DNA of 64,000 nt from Microbulbifer thermotolerans (GCF_900112305.1 NZ_FOKT01000001.1:1-64000); one strand, 5' to 3'. Positions 53,772 to 63,970 are shown, counted from the first letter of the stretch. Notes: generated by a model from the letters alone, not told the origin. Made by a program: numbers and translations.

Positions 53772-55160
53772 ATGCATATCCATATTTTAGGCATCTGTGG
53801 CACTTTTATGGGCAGCCTGGCCCAACTGGCGGTGGCCGAGGGGCACCGGGTAACTGGCTGTGACGCCAATGTCTACCCACCAATGAGCACGCAGTTGCAG
53901 CGGGCGGGCATCCAGCTTATCGAGGGCTATGACCCGGCCCAGTTGGAGCCGGCGCCGGATTTGGTGATCATCGGCAATGCGCTGTCCCGCGGCAATGCGG
54001 CGGTGGAGGCCGTGCTGGAGAAGGGGCTGCCCTACACATCCGGCGCCCAGTGGCTTTGCGACCACTTTCTCGGCGGGCGCTGGGTGCTGGCGGTGTCAGG
54101 CACTCATGGCAAGACCACCACATCGAGCATGCTGGCCTGGATTTTGGAACAGGCGGGCATGCAGCCGGGCTTTTTGATCGGCGGTGTGCCGGCGAATTTT
54201 GGTGTGTCCGCGCGCCTGGGAGAGAGCCCGTTTTTTGTCGTGGAGGCGGACGAATACGATACCGCCTTCTTCGACAAGCGCTCCAAGTTTGTCCACTATC
54301 GTCCCCGCACATTGATCATCAATAACCTGGAGTTCGATCACGCGGATATTTTTGACAACCTCGCTGCCATACAGCGCCAGTTTCATCATTTGGTGCGCAC
54401 TGTGCCGGGCAACGGCCTGATTGTGTCGTCCACCGAAGATACGGTGGAGGAAGTGTTGCGGCAGGGGTGTTGGAGCGAGGTGCAGCGTTTCGCCACCGAG
54501 TCCGAAAATGGTGTGCGCCTGGGAGATTGGTGCGCGGTGGATGTCGCCGCTGACGGCAGCAGCTTCGGTATCAGTTTCCGCGGTGCCCAGGTGGCGCGGG
54601 TCGAGTGGACGCTGACCGGACTGCACAATGTGCGCAACGGTCTCGCCGCTATGGCCGCGGCGCGCCACGTGGGGGTGACTCCCGAGCTGAGCGCCCGTGC
54701 CCTGAACAGTTTTAAAGGCGTCAAGCGGCGCATGGAATGCCTCGCCGAGGTGGGGGGGGTCCACGTCTACGACGACTTCGCCCACCACCCCACGGCGATT
54801 GAATCCACATTGAAGGGGCTGCGTGCCCGGGTGGGGGAGGACAGAATCATCGCTTTGATTGAACCCCGCTCCAACACCATGCGTATGGGGGTGCACCGGA
54901 ACAAGTTGGCCCAGTCCTGTGCCGGCGCCGATCTGGTGCTCTGGTATCAGCCCGAGGGCATGGACTGGTCTCTGGCCGAGGTGGTGCAGCACTCTCCGGT
55001 GCCGGCGAAGATTTTCGACAATATCGAGGCTGGGGTAGAATCCGCGGTCAACCTTGCGGGGCCCGGGACCCATATCGTGGTCATGAGCAACGGTGGCTTC
55101 GGCGGAATCCATCAGCGCCTGATCGCCGAACTGGAAAATAAGCGCGGGCACGCGTCCTAA
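53772..55160 (+). CDS. mpl: UDP-MurNAc:L-Ala-gamma-D-Glu-meso-DAP ligase Mpl
   Basis: 462 residues. [19 protein letters not shown] (Rossmann-like UDP-binding), [18 protein letters not shown] (P-loop, about 110-127), [36 protein letters not shown] and [14 protein letters not shown] are Mur-ligase/Mpl signatures. It recycles the murein tripeptide by joining it to UDP-MurNAc, so the chromosome carries both the recycling ligase and, 25 kb away, the wall-scavenging locus. Followed by ubiX at 20 bases. Confidence 0.97.
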   Translation: MHIHILGICGTFMGSLAQLAVAEGHRVTGCDANVYPPMSTQLQRAGIQLIEGYDPAQLEPAPDLVIIGNALSRGNAAVEAVLEKGLPYTSGAQWLCDHFLGGRWVLAVSGTHGKTTTSSMLAWILEQAGMQPGFLIGGVPANFGVSARLGESPFFVVEADEYDTAFFDKRSKFVHYRPRTLIINNLEFDHADIFDNLAAIQRQFHHLVRTVPGNGLIVSSTEDTVEEVLRQGCWSEVQRFATESENGVRLGDWCAVDVAADGSSFGISFRGAQVARVEWTLTGLHNVRNGLAAMAAARHVGVTPELSARALNSFKGVKRRMECLAEVGGVHVYDDFAHHPTAIESTLKGLRARVGEDRIIALIEPRSNTMRMGVHRNKLAQSCAGADLVLWYQPEGMDWSLAEVVQHSPVPAKIFDNIEAGVESAVNLAGPGTHIVVMSNGGFGGIHQRLIAELENKRGHAS

Positions 55161-55180
55161 TCAATCACACGGAATCTGCA

Positions 55181-55798
55181 TTGGGCCAACCTGCTTTCAG
55201 CAAAACTGTCACCCTGGCGATGACTGGCGCTTCCGGTGCCCAGTACGGCCTGCGCTTACTGCAGTGTCTGCTGGCAGCGCGGGTGCGCGTCTGGCTGTTG
55301 CTGTCCGACGCCGCGCGGGTGGTGATCAATACCGAGACCGAATTGCACCTGCCCGAGGACGAGTCGGAACAGGAGGCTTTTTTCGCCGCGCGTTTCGGAG
55401 CCCGGGAGGGGCAATTGAAGCTGTTCGGCAAACGCGACTGGTTTTCACCGGTGGCCTCGGGAAGTGGCGCGCCGGCGAGCATGGTGATCTGTCCCGCCAG
55501 TGGAGGCACCTTGTCGGCCATTGCTTGCGGTGCATCCAACAACCTGATCGAGCGCGCTGCGGACGTGGCTCTGAAGGAGCGCCGCCAGCTGCTTTTGGTA
55601 CCGCGGGAGACCCCTTACTCGGAGATCCATCTGGAAAACATGCTCAAGCTGACCCGGATGGGGGCGGTGATACTGCCCGCGAGTCCCGGCTTTTATCAGC
55701 AACCCCGCTCAGTGGAGGATCTGGTGGATTTCATTGTCGCGCGTCTGCTGGATCACCTGGGTGTGGAGCAGAATTTGCTGCCCGAGTGGGGCGGGTAA
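55181..55798 (+). CDS. ubiX: Flavin prenyltransferase UbiX
   Basis: 205 residues from TTG at 55181 (GGAA upstream). [99 protein letters not shown], and [12 protein letters not shown] are diagnostic. Makes prenylated FMN for UbiD in ubiquinone synthesis. Common neighbour of mpl. An overlapping +1 frame is noise. Confidence 0.96.
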   Translation: MGQPAFSKTVTLAMTGASGAQYGLRLLQCLLAARVRVWLLLSDAARVVINTETELHLPEDESEQEAFFAARFGAREGQLKLFGKRDWFSPVASGSGAPASMVICPASGGTLSAIACGASNNLIERAADVALKERRQLLLVPRETPYSEIHLENMLKLTRMGAVILPASPGFYQQPRSVEDLVDFIVARLLDHLGVEQNLLPEWGG

Positions 55799-55806
55799 CG
55801 GGGATT

Positions 55807-56085
55807 ATGGCGAAACCAATTATCACCATCCACTATTGCGTGCAGTGCAATTGGATGCTGCGCGCCACCTGGATGGCTCAGGAGCTGCTCTACACCTTTG
55901 CCGATGACATAGAGCAGGTGGCGCTTAAACCGGGCAGCGGCGGCGTGTTTGAAATACGCGCAGGGGATGTGCTGGTCTGGGAGCGCAAACGCGATGGCGG
56001 TTTTCCCGGTCCCAGGGAACTGAAGCAAAGAGTCCGGGATCTGTTGTTCCCGGAGCGGGACCTGGGGCATATCGACAAGCCCTGA
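55807..56085 (+). CDS. SelT/SelW/SelH-family (Rdx) protein with CxxC
   Basis: 92 residues from ATG at 55807. ITIHYCVQCNWMLRATWMAQELL has the thioredoxin-like CxxC (selenoproteins have CxxU here), followed by ALKPGSGGVFEIRAGDVLVWERKRDGGFPGPRELKQRVRD, the normal Rdx pattern. Redox function inferred; no partner known. Eight bases after ubiX stop, so in the same operon. Family is small and often overlooked. Confidence 0.88.
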   Translation: MAKPIITIHYCVQCNWMLRATWMAQELLYTFADDIEQVALKPGSGGVFEIRAGDVLVWERKRDGGFPGPRELKQRVRDLLFPERDLGHIDKP

Positions 56086-56201
56086 AAATCATCCTGGATT
56101 TGTGTCTGCGGACGGGTCTTGTGTCTGTTCTTGCCTGGCTTTGACTTCGGTGTGTACAGGCACGCACTTTACGATTAACTGTTTTTATTAAGTGAAACTA
56201 T

Positions 56202-58784
56202 ATGCTGTCAGCATTAAAAAACTGCTATGAAAATCTGGTAATCCGCCGGCCGAAAACGGTGTTGCTGGCAGTACTCATTCTTGTGGTGGCTGCCGCCCTG
56301 GGCCTGCCGCGGTTCAAACTGGACGCCTCGGCGGACGCGCTGACCCTGGAGACCGACCAGGCTCTGGATTACTTTCGCGAGATTTCCAAACGCTACGCCA
56401 GTGGGGATTTTCTGGTCGTCACCTACCGCTACCGCAACGGCGATTTGTTTGATGCCGATTCCCTGACCACCCTGAGGCGTCTGCGCGACGAGCTGGCACA
56501 GGTGGATGGCGTCACCGGTGTGCAGACTATTCTCGATGTGCCGCTGCTCTACAGCCCCAAGATGTCCATATCTGAAATCAGTGACGGGCTGCGCACGCTC
56601 TCCACACCCGGTACCGACAAGGATCTCGCGCGTCAGGAATTTCTGTCCAGCCCCATCTACCGCGATCTGATCCTGAGCCCGGACGGCCAGACCACGGCGC
56701 TACTGGCCAGTCTCGCGCTGGACGAGCGCGGTATTGAGCTGGTGCGGGAGCGGGATGCGCTGCGCCGCAAGCGCAATGCAGAGGGGCTGACAGAAGCGGA
56801 GGCTGCGCGATTGGATGAGGTGTCCGAAATCTACCTCAAGCACCGCACGGAACAGGAGCAGCGTTCCCGCGCCCGCGTGGAAGAAGTGCGCGGCATCATC
56901 GACCGTTACAAGGGTGAGGCGGAGCTGTTTCTCGGCGGCGTGTCCATGATCAGCGCTGATATGATCGCCTTTATCAAGAGCGATCTGGTGGTGTTCGGTG
57001 TGGGCATATTGCTGTTTATCATCGCCACCCTGTTGATTATTTTCCGCCAGGCCCGCTGGGTTTTGATACCGCTGGCCACCTGCGTAACTACCGCGGTGAT
57101 CATGCTGGGGCTGTTGAGCTGGCTGGATTGGCGCCTGACGGTGATCTCGGCCAATTTTGTCGCTCTGCTGCTGATCATTACCCTGGCCATAACCATTCAC
57201 CTGGCGGTACGTTATCGGGAGTATATCGCCCAGCACCCAGAGTGGGATCGTGAGCATCTGGCGCTGGCGACAGTGCGCTTTATGGCCAAGCCCTGTCTGT
57301 ACACGGCGCTGACGACCATCGTTGCCTTTGTGTCCCTGGTTGTGAGCGGCATACGACCGGTGATCGACTTCGGGTGGATGATGACCATCGGTGTGACCTT
57401 GGCTCTGGTGTTGTCCTTCCTGATGATTCCCGCGCTGCTGATGATCCTGCCGAAGCGCACCGGTGGCGTGAGCGAGGACAACTCCCACGCCTTTACGCTG
57501 CGCTTTGCCCGCTTTACCGAGCGCTACCGCGGTCTGGTACTGGGTGTGGCCCTGGTGGCGGCAATTGCCGGCGCGGTGGGTATATCGCAGTTGAAGGTGG
57601 AAAACCGCTTTATCGACTATTTCGACGATTCCACCGAAATCTACCAGGGTATGCTGGTGATCGACCGCCGCCTCGGCGGCACAATCACCCTGGATATTAT
57701 TCTCGACAAACCAGCGGAGGAGACCCCGGCGTTCGAGGGGGAGGAGGATCCCTTTGCGGCGGATGCGGGCGGCGATGCCTACGCGGAGGATGACCCCTTT
57801 GCTTCCGATGACCCCTTCGGCGGCGAGGGGGAAGCAGAGCAGAGCTACTGGTTTACCGTGGCCGGCCTGGCGAAGATAGAGCAGCTGCACGATTTCCTGG
57901 AGCGGCAGCCGGAAATTGGCAAGGTGCAATCCCTCGCCACCTTGTACAAAGTGGCCAGGGATCTCAACGGCGGCCCCCTCAATGATTTTGAGCTGGCGGT
58001 GGCGCAAAACAGCCTGCCGCAAGAAATCAATGATGTGTTGGTTGCCCCCTATCTCTCGGTCGAACACGACCAGGCGCGTATCACTCTGAGGGTAATGGAG
58101 ACGGACCCGGATCTGCGCCGCGACGAATTGATCCAGCGGGTCTACAACTACGCCTACACAGAAATGGGAATGGCGGAGGAAGACATCCATCTGACCGGGC
58201 TGCTGGTGCTCTACAACAATATGCTGCAGAGCCTGTTTAAGTCGCAGATACTGACATTGGGTGCGGTGTTTGTGGGCATACTGCTGATGTTCCTGGTGCT
58301 CTTCCGCTCCCTGTGGCTGGCCCTTATCGCTCTGGTTCCCAATCTGCTCGCCGCCAGTATCGTGCTGGGCGGAATGGGTCTGGTCGGTATCCCGCTGGAT
58401 ATGATGACCATCACCATTGCTGCCATCACCGTGGGGATTGGTGTGGACCACGCTATTCACTATCTCTACCGCTTCCGCGATGAGTTTGCGAAAGACGGCG
58501 ACTACCTGGCCACCATGCACCGCAGCCATGCCACCATCGGCCGCGCCATGTTCTATACGGCCATCACGATCATCGCCGGCTTCTCGATATTGGCGCTGTC
58601 CAAGTTTGTGCCGTCTATCTACTTTGGCCTGCTCACTGCGCTGGCCATGTCCGCAGCGCTGCTGGGATCGCTGACCTTGCTGCCGCTGTTGCTGTTGTTG
58701 TTCAAGCCGCTGCGGTCTGCAGAGAAACCGGAAGAGTCTTCGGAGACCGAGGAGAGCCTTGCGGTTGACCCGGCGGCCCGTTAA
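56202..58784 (+). CDS. RND-type MMPL family exporter
   Basis: 860 residues, two RND repeats. N-terminal helix (TVLLAVLILVVAAALGLPRF), large periplasmic loop about 40-240, helices about 255-420 (FGVGILLFIIATLLIIF, VISANFVALLLIITLAITIHLAVRYR), second loop about 460-660 and a second helix set about 665-840 (MTITIAAITVGIGVDHAIHYLYRFR, FYTAITIIAGFSILALSKFVPSIYFGLL). Resembles the HAE3/hydrophobe exporter group (lipid or hopanoid transport); substrate unknown. An odd acidic DPFA-rich insertion sits at about 505-545. Convergent with the metallopeptidase, overlapping by four bases. Confidence 0.88.
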   Translation: MLSALKNCYENLVIRRPKTVLLAVLILVVAAALGLPRFKLDASADALTLETDQALDYFREISKRYASGDFLVVTYRYRNGDLFDADSLTTLRRLRDELAQVDGVTGVQTILDVPLLYSPKMSISEISDGLRTLSTPGTDKDLARQEFLSSPIYRDLILSPDGQTTALLASLALDERGIELVRERDALRRKRNAEGLTEAEAARLDEVSEIYLKHRTEQEQRSRARVEEVRGIIDRYKGEAELFLGGVSMISADMIAFIKSDLVVFGVGILLFIIATLLIIFRQARWVLIPLATCVTTAVIMLGLLSWLDWRLTVISANFVALLLIITLAITIHLAVRYREYIAQHPEWDREHLALATVRFMAKPCLYTALTTIVAFVSLVVSGIRPVIDFGWMMTIGVTLALVLSFLMIPALLMILPKRTGGVSEDNSHAFTLRFARFTERYRGLVLGVALVAAIAGAVGISQLKVENRFIDYFDDSTEIYQGMLVIDRRLGGTITLDIILDKPAEETPAFEGEEDPFAADAGGDAYAEDDPFASDDPFGGEGEAEQSYWFTVAGLAKIEQLHDFLERQPEIGKVQSLATLYKVARDLNGGPLNDFELAVAQNSLPQEINDVLVAPYLSVEHDQARITLRVMETDPDLRRDELIQRVYNYAYTEMGMAEEDIHLTGLLVLYNNMLQSLFKSQILTLGAVFVGILLMFLVLFRSLWLALIALVPNLLAASIVLGGMGLVGIPLDMMTITIAAITVGIGVDHAIHYLYRFRDEFAKDGDYLATMHRSHATIGRAMFYTAITIIAGFSILALSKFVPSIYFGLLTALAMSAALLGSLTLLPLLLLLFKPLRSAEKPEESSETEESLAVDPAAR

Positions 58785-59653
58785 GGGGCGGCAAAGGTGT
58801 TGCACTGGTTCACATCGCCACTGGTAAATCCGCGATTGAACCAGTAGGCCCGCTGTTTGGCGCTGCCGTGGGTGAAGGAGTCTGGAGAAACGGCGCGCCC
58901 GGCGCGTCTTTGCAGGCGGTCGTCGCCCACCGCGGCGGCGGCGGACAAGCCTTCCTCCAGATCACCGGGTTCCAACATCTGTCGATCGCGGTGGGCGTAG
59001 AAGGCCCAGACGCCGGCGAAACAGTCCGCCTGCAGCTCCAGCATAACCGACAGTCGGTTGGCGGTGGCTCTGCTGGATTGTGCGCGTGTCTCCTGCACCT
59101 TTCGCGAGATTCCCAAAAGATTCTGCACATGGTGGCCCACTTCATGGGCGATCACATAGGCGAAGGCAAAGTCCCCCGGCGCGCCGAGGCGCTGGAGTTC
59201 GCCGAGGAAACTGAGGTCCAGGTATACCTTGTTATCCATCGGGCAGTAGAAGGGTCCCACTGCGGCGGAGCTCAGGCCGCAGGCGGAGCGCACCACGTCC
59301 CTGTATAGCACCAGTTTGGGCGGTACATAGCGGGTACCGGCAGCCCTGAACAACTGTGTCCAGGTATCCTCGGTATCCGCCAGAACGACGGACACGAAGT
59401 CGGCCACCCTATCCTCCGGTGCCGATTGCTCCCGCGCCTGAGACGTGTCCGGTGGCGTCCCCGGTGCCTCGAACAGTCGGTTGCCGCCAAAGAAGTAGAG
59501 CGCTGCCAGTGCAGCCAGAATCAGCCAGCCGGTCTTACTGCGCACCAGTAGGGGTACCAGTGCCAGCAAGCTGCTGAGGTTCCCTGTGCCGGTGGCGCGC
59601 GACTGGCGGCGGTCCTCGATATTGCTGCTTCTGCGGCCGTGGCGCCACCGCAT
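58781..59653 (-). CDS. ypfJ: Neutral zinc metallopeptidase (YpfJ family)
   Basis: 290 residues. N-terminal RRSSNIEDRR-type head and one helix (TGWLILAALAALYFFGG), then FVSVVLADTEDTWTQLFRAAGTRYVPPKLVLY, GPFYCPMDNKVYLDLSFL, the zinc motif AYVIAHEVGHHVQNLLG near 165-181 and ELQADCFAGVWAFYA (third ligand). Ends in GSAKQRAYWFNRGFTSGD..QCNTFA. Family role unclear. Confidence 0.95.
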   Translation of the reverse strand: MRWRHGRRSSNIEDRRQSRATGTGNLSSLLALVPLLVRSKTGWLILAALAALYFFGGNRLFEAPGTPPDTSQAREQSAPEDRVADFVSVVLADTEDTWTQLFRAAGTRYVPPKLVLYRDVVRSACGLSSAAVGPFYCPMDNKVYLDLSFLGELQRLGAPGDFAFAYVIAHEVGHHVQNLLGISRKVQETRAQSSRATANRLSVMLELQADCFAGVWAFYAHRDRQMLEPGDLEEGLSAAAAVGDDRLQRRAGRAVSPDSFTHGSAKQRAYWFNRGFTSGDVNQCNTFAAP

Positions 59654-59759
59654 AGAACCATCTCCCGTAACAATTTCGGCATCGTGTTGGCTGGCGGGAG
59701 GTCCGCTTCGAGCGGCAACCCGGCACCATTTGCAAAAGATTCTGTTTTCAAGCAGTTTA

Positions 59760-59861
59760 GGGAACCTCTGATAAATTCGCCTAAGGAAACCCCTGATTCA
59801 TTCGCTTGAGCGCGGTAGCTGGTTTCGAGGCGCTCAGGCAATGGGGTGGACATTTCGAAAG
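59760..59861 (-). repeat. Hairpin intergenic repeat, copy 3 (full, reverse)
   Basis: Read on the minus strand: TTTCGAAATGTCC, ATTGCCTGAGCGCCTCG, GCGCTCAAGCGAATGAATCAGGGG, ending AATTTATCAGAGGTTCCC. Stem bases TGAGCGC and GCGCTCA pair. It is the best full-length match to copy 1 and starts the array that fills the 615-base gap before the LON gene. Confidence 0.75.
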
Positions 59862-59884
59862 CGCACGAGTAGGTCCCTGTAGCT

Positions 59885-59912
59885 CCGTCGGATACATCCC
59901 TGTATCCGACGG
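59885..59912. repeat. Perfect 12-base hairpin inside the repeat array
   Basis: CCGTCGGATACA, loop TCCC, TGTATCCGACGG. It is the pivot of an inverted pair of repeat copies (59760-59861 reverse, 59913-59999 forward). The inner 18 bases recur at 30933-30950. Confidence 0.8.
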
Positions 59913-59999
59913 TTTCGAAATATCCATTCCATCACCTGAGCTTCTCATCCAACACAGAAGAACCTTTACCGTCAGGTAGCGAAATAATCAGGGATTCCC
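59913..59999 (+). repeat. Hairpin intergenic repeat, copy 4 (divergent, forward)
   Basis: TTTCGAAATATCC, CCATCACCTGAGC, then AGGTAGCGAAATAATCAGGGATTCCC. The module order is kept but the stem is degraded. Confidence 0.6.
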
Positions 60000-60004
60000 T
60001 TAGT

Positions 60005-60060
60005 GACCTCTGATGAATTCGCGCGAGTGCTGCCGTTAAAGTCGCGGTGCTCACGCAATG
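60005..60060 (-). repeat. Hairpin intergenic repeat, copy 5 (reverse), with partial copy at 60103-60118
   Basis: On the minus strand CATTGCGTGAGCACC, then GCACTCGCGCGAATTCATCAGAGGTC. Stem halves keep pairing by matched changes. A tail fragment (GATGAATCAGGGAGCC) lies at about 60103-60118. From 60121 to the LON gene at 60270 nothing else is recognised. Confidence 0.65.
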
Positions 60061-60269
60061 CACTATTCACTGGGGAGCGAAGAGCCTTAACCGCCGGAAG
60101 GGGATGAATCAGGGAGCCTTGCCTGCGCCCGCACGAAAATCGTTCCTGGCGGCAGCCGGTGTGGATGGTATCTTTAAAGTTGCACCGTGATAGTTTCCGG
60201 GTGCGAAATCCTATTTCGTCAGGGGCGCGAGAGTCAGAGGTTTTCGAAATCCAGACCTGAGAGTTAGCC

Positions 60270-60845
60270 GTGCCTCAAATCCCGCTGTTTCCACTGCATT
60301 TGACCCTGTTTCCCGGTGTGACCTTACCGCTGCGTATCTTTGAGCAACGCTATTTGCGCCTGGTCAGTGAAACCCTGAAATCGGATCGGGGTTTTGGCGT
60401 GGTACCGATCCGTTCCGGAGGCGAGGTGGGACGCGCCGACGTGTGGCCTTACGGTCTCTATGTGAGGATCGTTGATTGGAGTCAGGGAGAAGAGGGGCTG
60501 CTGCATATCCAGGTAGCCGGTCAACAGCGCTTCCGTATCCGCAGTACTGACTGGGCCGAGGACGGGCTGCTGTTGGGGAATGTGGAATGGCTGCCGCAAG
60601 CGGAATCCAAACCAGTGCCGGAAGAGTGCGACGGCCTGTTGAGCGTGTTAGATGAACTGAAGCAGCATGCCGCCATGCTCCCGTTGCGATTTGGCCCGGT
60701 GGACTCCGCCGACGCGCTTTCCTGGCAGCTGGCGCAGCTGTTGCCTCTGGAGGATCGGGTGCGGGTGGAGCTGCTGGCGACAGATGATCCGCTGGCACGC
60801 CTGGCGGACATCGCCGCGAACCTGGATCGGTGGGCGAAGGAATAA
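60270..60845 (+). CDS. LON substrate-binding domain protein (YcaC/PUA-like)
   Basis: 191 residues. Stand-alone Lon N-terminal domain: IPLFPLHLTLFPGVTLPLRIFEQRYLRLV, GFGVVPIRSGGEVG, HIQVAGQQRFRI and QLLPLEDRVRVELLATDDPLARLADI near the C-terminus. No ATPase or protease part follows, so it is not Lon itself; such proteins are common in gammaproteobacteria, role unknown. The ATG-like start is GTG at 60270. A hairpin repeat begins four bases after its stop. Confidence 0.9.
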   Translation: MPQIPLFPLHLTLFPGVTLPLRIFEQRYLRLVSETLKSDRGFGVVPIRSGGEVGRADVWPYGLYVRIVDWSQGEEGLLHIQVAGQQRFRIRSTDWAEDGLLLGNVEWLPQAESKPVPEECDGLLSVLDELKQHAAMLPLRFGPVDSADALSWQLAQLLPLEDRVRVELLATDDPLARLADIAANLDRWAKE

Positions 60846-60849
60846 AACG

Positions 60850-60910
60850 CCATTGCCTGAGTACCCCGAAGCCGACTACAGCTCTTGCGCGAATTAATCA
60901 GAGGTTCTCC
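60850..60910 (+). repeat. Hairpin intergenic repeat, copy 6
   Basis: CCATTGCCTGAGTACCCCGAAGCC, then GCTCTTGCGCGAATTAATCAGAGGTTCTCC. Matches copy 1 closely and lies directly behind the LON gene, before proA. Confidence 0.75.
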
Positions 60911-60987
60911 AAGGTAAATCGCGCCTTTATCCCGCACCGCCCTGAGTTATACTGCGCGGCCCATCGAGCGCCGCACGGAGAGCCAAA

Positions 60988-62268
60988 ATGACGAATTCTT
61001 CAGCCGACCAGCAAAGTACCCACAGCAAACTGGAAGAGATGGGGCGCGCGGCGCGCGCGGCGGCGCGGCAGATGGCCCGCGCCGATACGGCGGCCAAGAA
61101 CCGCGCACTGGCCGCAATTGCGGCGCGCCTGGATGCGCAGCGTGACGAAATACTGCGGGCCAATGAGGTGGACATGCAGGCCGGGCGCGACAATGGCCTG
61201 GATGCGGCCCTGTTGGACCGCCTGGCGCTGAATGATGCGCGCGTGGATGCGATGATCGAGGGGCTGCATCAGATTGCCAAGCTGCCGGATCCGGTGGGAG
61301 AGATAGAGGATTTGAAATACCGCCCCAGCGGGATTCAGGTGGGGCGGATGCGCGTGCCTCTGGGAGTGGTGGGGATTATCTACGAATCCCGTCCCAATGT
61401 GACGATTGACGCTGCCAGCCTGTGCCTGAAGTCCGGCAACGCAACGATTCTGCGCGGCGGCAGCGAGGCGCTGCACAGCAACGGCGCCATCGCCGCCTGT
61501 ATTGCCGCCGGGCTGCGGGAAGCCGGGCTGCCGGAGACGGCTGTGCAAGTGGTGGATACCCGGGACCGCGCCGCCGTTGGCGCCATGGTTTCCATGCCGG
61601 AGTATGTGGACGTCATTGTGCCCCGCGGAGGCACCGGACTGATACAGCGGATCAGCCGCGAAGCCAGGGTGCCAGTGATCAAGCATCTGCACGGCGTATG
61701 TCACGTCTATATCGACGACCGCGCCGATGTGGAAAAAGCCTTCGATATCGCCCTCAATGCCAAGACACACCGCTACGGTGTCTGCAATGCCATGGAGACA
61801 CTACTGGTGGCGGATGGCATGGCGTCCCGCCTTCTGCCGCGCCTGGCGGAGGCCTACCGGGAGAAGGGGGTAGAGCTGCGCGGTTGCGAGCGCACGCGCA
61901 AGGTTCTGACTGATTGCACTCCGGCCAGCGAGAGCGATTGGAGCGAGGAATACCTGGCGCCGGTACTGGCGATTCGGGTGGTCGATCACCTGGATGACGC
62001 CATGGATCATATCGCCCGCTACGGCTCCGGCCACACCGAATCCATTGTCACCGAGGACTACGGCCGTGCGCGTCGCTTCCTGGCGGAAGTGGATTCGAGT
62101 TCAGTGATGGTAAACGCTTCCACCCGGTTTGCGGATGGTTTCGAATACGGTCTGGGCGCGGAGATTGGTATTAGTACTGACAAGATTCATGCCCGCGGCC
62201 CAGTGGGGCTGGAAGGCCTCACCTCGCAGAAGTGGATAGTGCTCGGCGACGGGCATATCCGCCGCTAG
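60988..62268 (+). CDS. proA: Gamma-glutamyl phosphate reductase ProA
   Basis: 426 residues. [19 protein letters not shown] at the start, [68 protein letters not shown] and the nucleophile Cys in [14 protein letters not shown] (about 270) are diagnostic. Second step of proline synthesis (NADPH-dependent). Heads proA-nadD-rsfS-rlmH, a usual order in pseudomonads. Confidence 0.97.
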   Translation: MTNSSADQQSTHSKLEEMGRAARAAARQMARADTAAKNRALAAIAARLDAQRDEILRANEVDMQAGRDNGLDAALLDRLALNDARVDAMIEGLHQIAKLPDPVGEIEDLKYRPSGIQVGRMRVPLGVVGIIYESRPNVTIDAASLCLKSGNATILRGGSEALHSNGAIAACIAAGLREAGLPETAVQVVDTRDRAAVGAMVSMPEYVDVIVPRGGTGLIQRISREARVPVIKHLHGVCHVYIDDRADVEKAFDIALNAKTHRYGVCNAMETLLVADGMASRLLPRLAEAYREKGVELRGCERTRKVLTDCTPASESDWSEEYLAPVLAIRVVDHLDDAMDHIARYGSGHTESIVTEDYGRARRFLAEVDSSSVMVNASTRFADGFEYGLGAEIGISTDKIHARGPVGLEGLTSQKWIVLGDGHIRR

Positions 62269-62319
62269 GCGCTGCCTCGCTCGGCTTAAAGAGGAAGACC
62301 GCGCTGTTTAAGGGTCGGT

Positions 62320-63000
62320 ATGATGAATAGTAACAGGCGCGCCATCGCCCTATTCGGCGGCACTTTCGATCCAGTGCACTTCGGCCATCTGCGCATGGCA
62401 TTGGAACTGCGCCAGGCGCTGGGGTTTGATGAAATGCGCCTGCTACCAAGCCATCAGCCCGGGCACAGGAACAGGCCGGGGGTCTCCGCCGTTCACCGCC
62501 GCAATATGCTGGGGCTGGCACTGGAGGGCTGCGCTGAGCTGCAGCTGGATGAGCGGGAGCTGAAACGCTCCGGTCCCACTTACACGGTGGATACGCTGGA
62601 GGAATTGCGCGGTGAATTGGGAGAGGAGGCCTCCATTAGCTTTTGCATGGGGCTCGACTCACTGCTGACGCTGCCGAGCTGGCACCGGTGGGACCGCCTG
62701 CTGCAACTGGCGCACCTGGTGGTGGTGATCCGCCCCGGCTGGCAGTTGCCCTCGGATGGTGAGGTGGCCGATATTCTGCGCCGCCACAGTGGCGAGATCC
62801 GGGATCTGCACACAGAGTCACGCGGCCGTCTGGTGGTGCGCGAACAGACACTGTTGCCGATTTCCGCCACCAATATCCGCCAGTTGATTGCGAGCGGTCA
62901 GTCCCCGCGCTACCTGCTGCCGGCTGCGGTGCTGCAATACATAGACGACCATCAACTCTATCGACAAGCCGCGCTGCGCGGTGACTCGAACGATGACTGA
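62320..63000 (+). CDS. nadD: Nicotinate-nucleotide adenylyltransferase NadD
   Basis: 226 residues. ALFGGTFDPVHFGHLRMALEL holds the GxFDPxHxGH nucleotidyl motif, then MRLLPSHQPGHR, KRSGPTYTVDTLEEL, FCMGLDSLLTLPSWHRW and ISATNIRQLIASGQ (ISxTxxR motif). Adenylates nicotinate mononucleotide in NAD synthesis. Twelve bases before rsfS. An earlier methionine at 62320 (MMNSNRR) has no better rival. Confidence 0.96.
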   Translation: MMNSNRRAIALFGGTFDPVHFGHLRMALELRQALGFDEMRLLPSHQPGHRNRPGVSAVHRRNMLGLALEGCAELQLDERELKRSGPTYTVDTLEELRGELGEEASISFCMGLDSLLTLPSWHRWDRLLQLAHLVVVIRPGWQLPSDGEVADILRRHSGEIRDLHTESRGRLVVREQTLLPISATNIRQLIASGQSPRYLLPAAVLQYIDDHQLYRQAALRGDSNDD

Positions 63001-63012
63001 CAAAAAGGTGTT

Positions 63013-63375
63013 ATGACGAATATCAAAGAAATCGCCCTGGCGGCATTGGAAGATCTCAAGGGGCAGGACATTGTTTCCCTGGATGTCTCCGCGCTCTCCG
63101 ATGTCATGGATAGCCTGGTAATCTGTACCGGCACGTCCAACCGCCAAGTGAAATCCCTCGCCGACAATGTGGTGGAAGAGGGCAAGAAAGCCGGTGTGCG
63201 CCCGATCGGTGTCGAAGGAATGGAGCAGGGGGATTGGGTGCTGGTGGACTACGGCGATCTGGTTGTGCATGTGATGCGGGCGGAAGTGCGCAGCTTTTAC
63301 GACTTGGAGAAGCTGTGGAGCATGACGCCGAACACCCGCGATAGTGCCGATGGCAACGATCCCCAGCGGGACTGA
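63013..63375 (+). CDS. rsfS: Ribosomal silencing factor RsfS
   Basis: 120 residues, Iojap/RsfS family. LAALEDLKGQDIVSLDVSALSDVMDSLVICTGTSNRQVKSLADNV, VEGMEQGDWVLVDYGDLVVHVM and FYDLEKLWS are diagnostic. Binds L14 and keeps subunits apart in stationary phase. Confidence 0.97.
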   Translation: MTNIKEIALAALEDLKGQDIVSLDVSALSDVMDSLVICTGTSNRQVKSLADNVVEEGKKAGVRPIGVEGMEQGDWVLVDYGDLVVHVMRAEVRSFYDLEKLWSMTPNTRDSADGNDPQRD

Positions 63376-63381
63376 GCCACG

Positions 63382-63858
63382 GTGAAGATCCGAATCATTG
63401 CCGCCGGTGGGAAGATGCCCGCCTGGGTGCAGGACGGCTACGGCGAGTATGCGAAGCGGCTGCCGCGCGAGCTGGCGCTGGAAATAGTGGAGATCCCGTT
63501 GGGCAATCGCGGCCAGAAAGCCTCGCCGGCGCTGATTGAAAAAGCGCGCCGGCAGGAGGGGGAGGCCATGCTGGCGGCACTCGCTCCCAGGGACCATGTT
63601 GTCGCCTTGGATGTCCGGGGCAAACCCTGGAGCACGGAGCAGTTGTCGCGGCAACTGGCGGATTGGCAGATGCAGGGCGAGCGTGTCAGCTTGCTGATTG
63701 GTGGACCGGACGGCCTCTCTCCCGAGTGCCTGGCTCGGGCCCGGCAGCGCTGGTCCCTGTCCCCCCTGACACTGCCGCACCCTTTGGTTCGGGTGTTGCT
63801 GGCGGAACAGATTTACCGCGCCTGGACACTGTTGGTGGGACACCCATATCACAAGTAA
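63382..63858 (+). CDS. rlmH: 23S rRNA pseudouridine-1915 N3-methyltransferase RlmH
   Basis: 158 residues from GTG at 63382. SPOUT fold: [65 protein letters not shown] (knot region) and the C-terminal [22 protein letters not shown] that binds SAM. Six bases after rsfS. Confidence 0.97.
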   Translation: MKIRIIAAGGKMPAWVQDGYGEYAKRLPRELALEIVEIPLGNRGQKASPALIEKARRQEGEAMLAALAPRDHVVALDVRGKPWSTEQLSRQLADWQMQGERVSLLIGGPDGLSPECLARARQRWSLSPLTLPHPLVRVLLAEQIYRAWTLLVGHPYHK

Positions 63859-63970
63859 AAGGAATACCCGCGCTTTGACCTATGGTGAAATGCCAAATCG
63901 CGCATTCATCATTCAGTGCTAAACCTGTACACTCGATGGCCAGTTTACGCGCCAGTCTCACATATATCCC

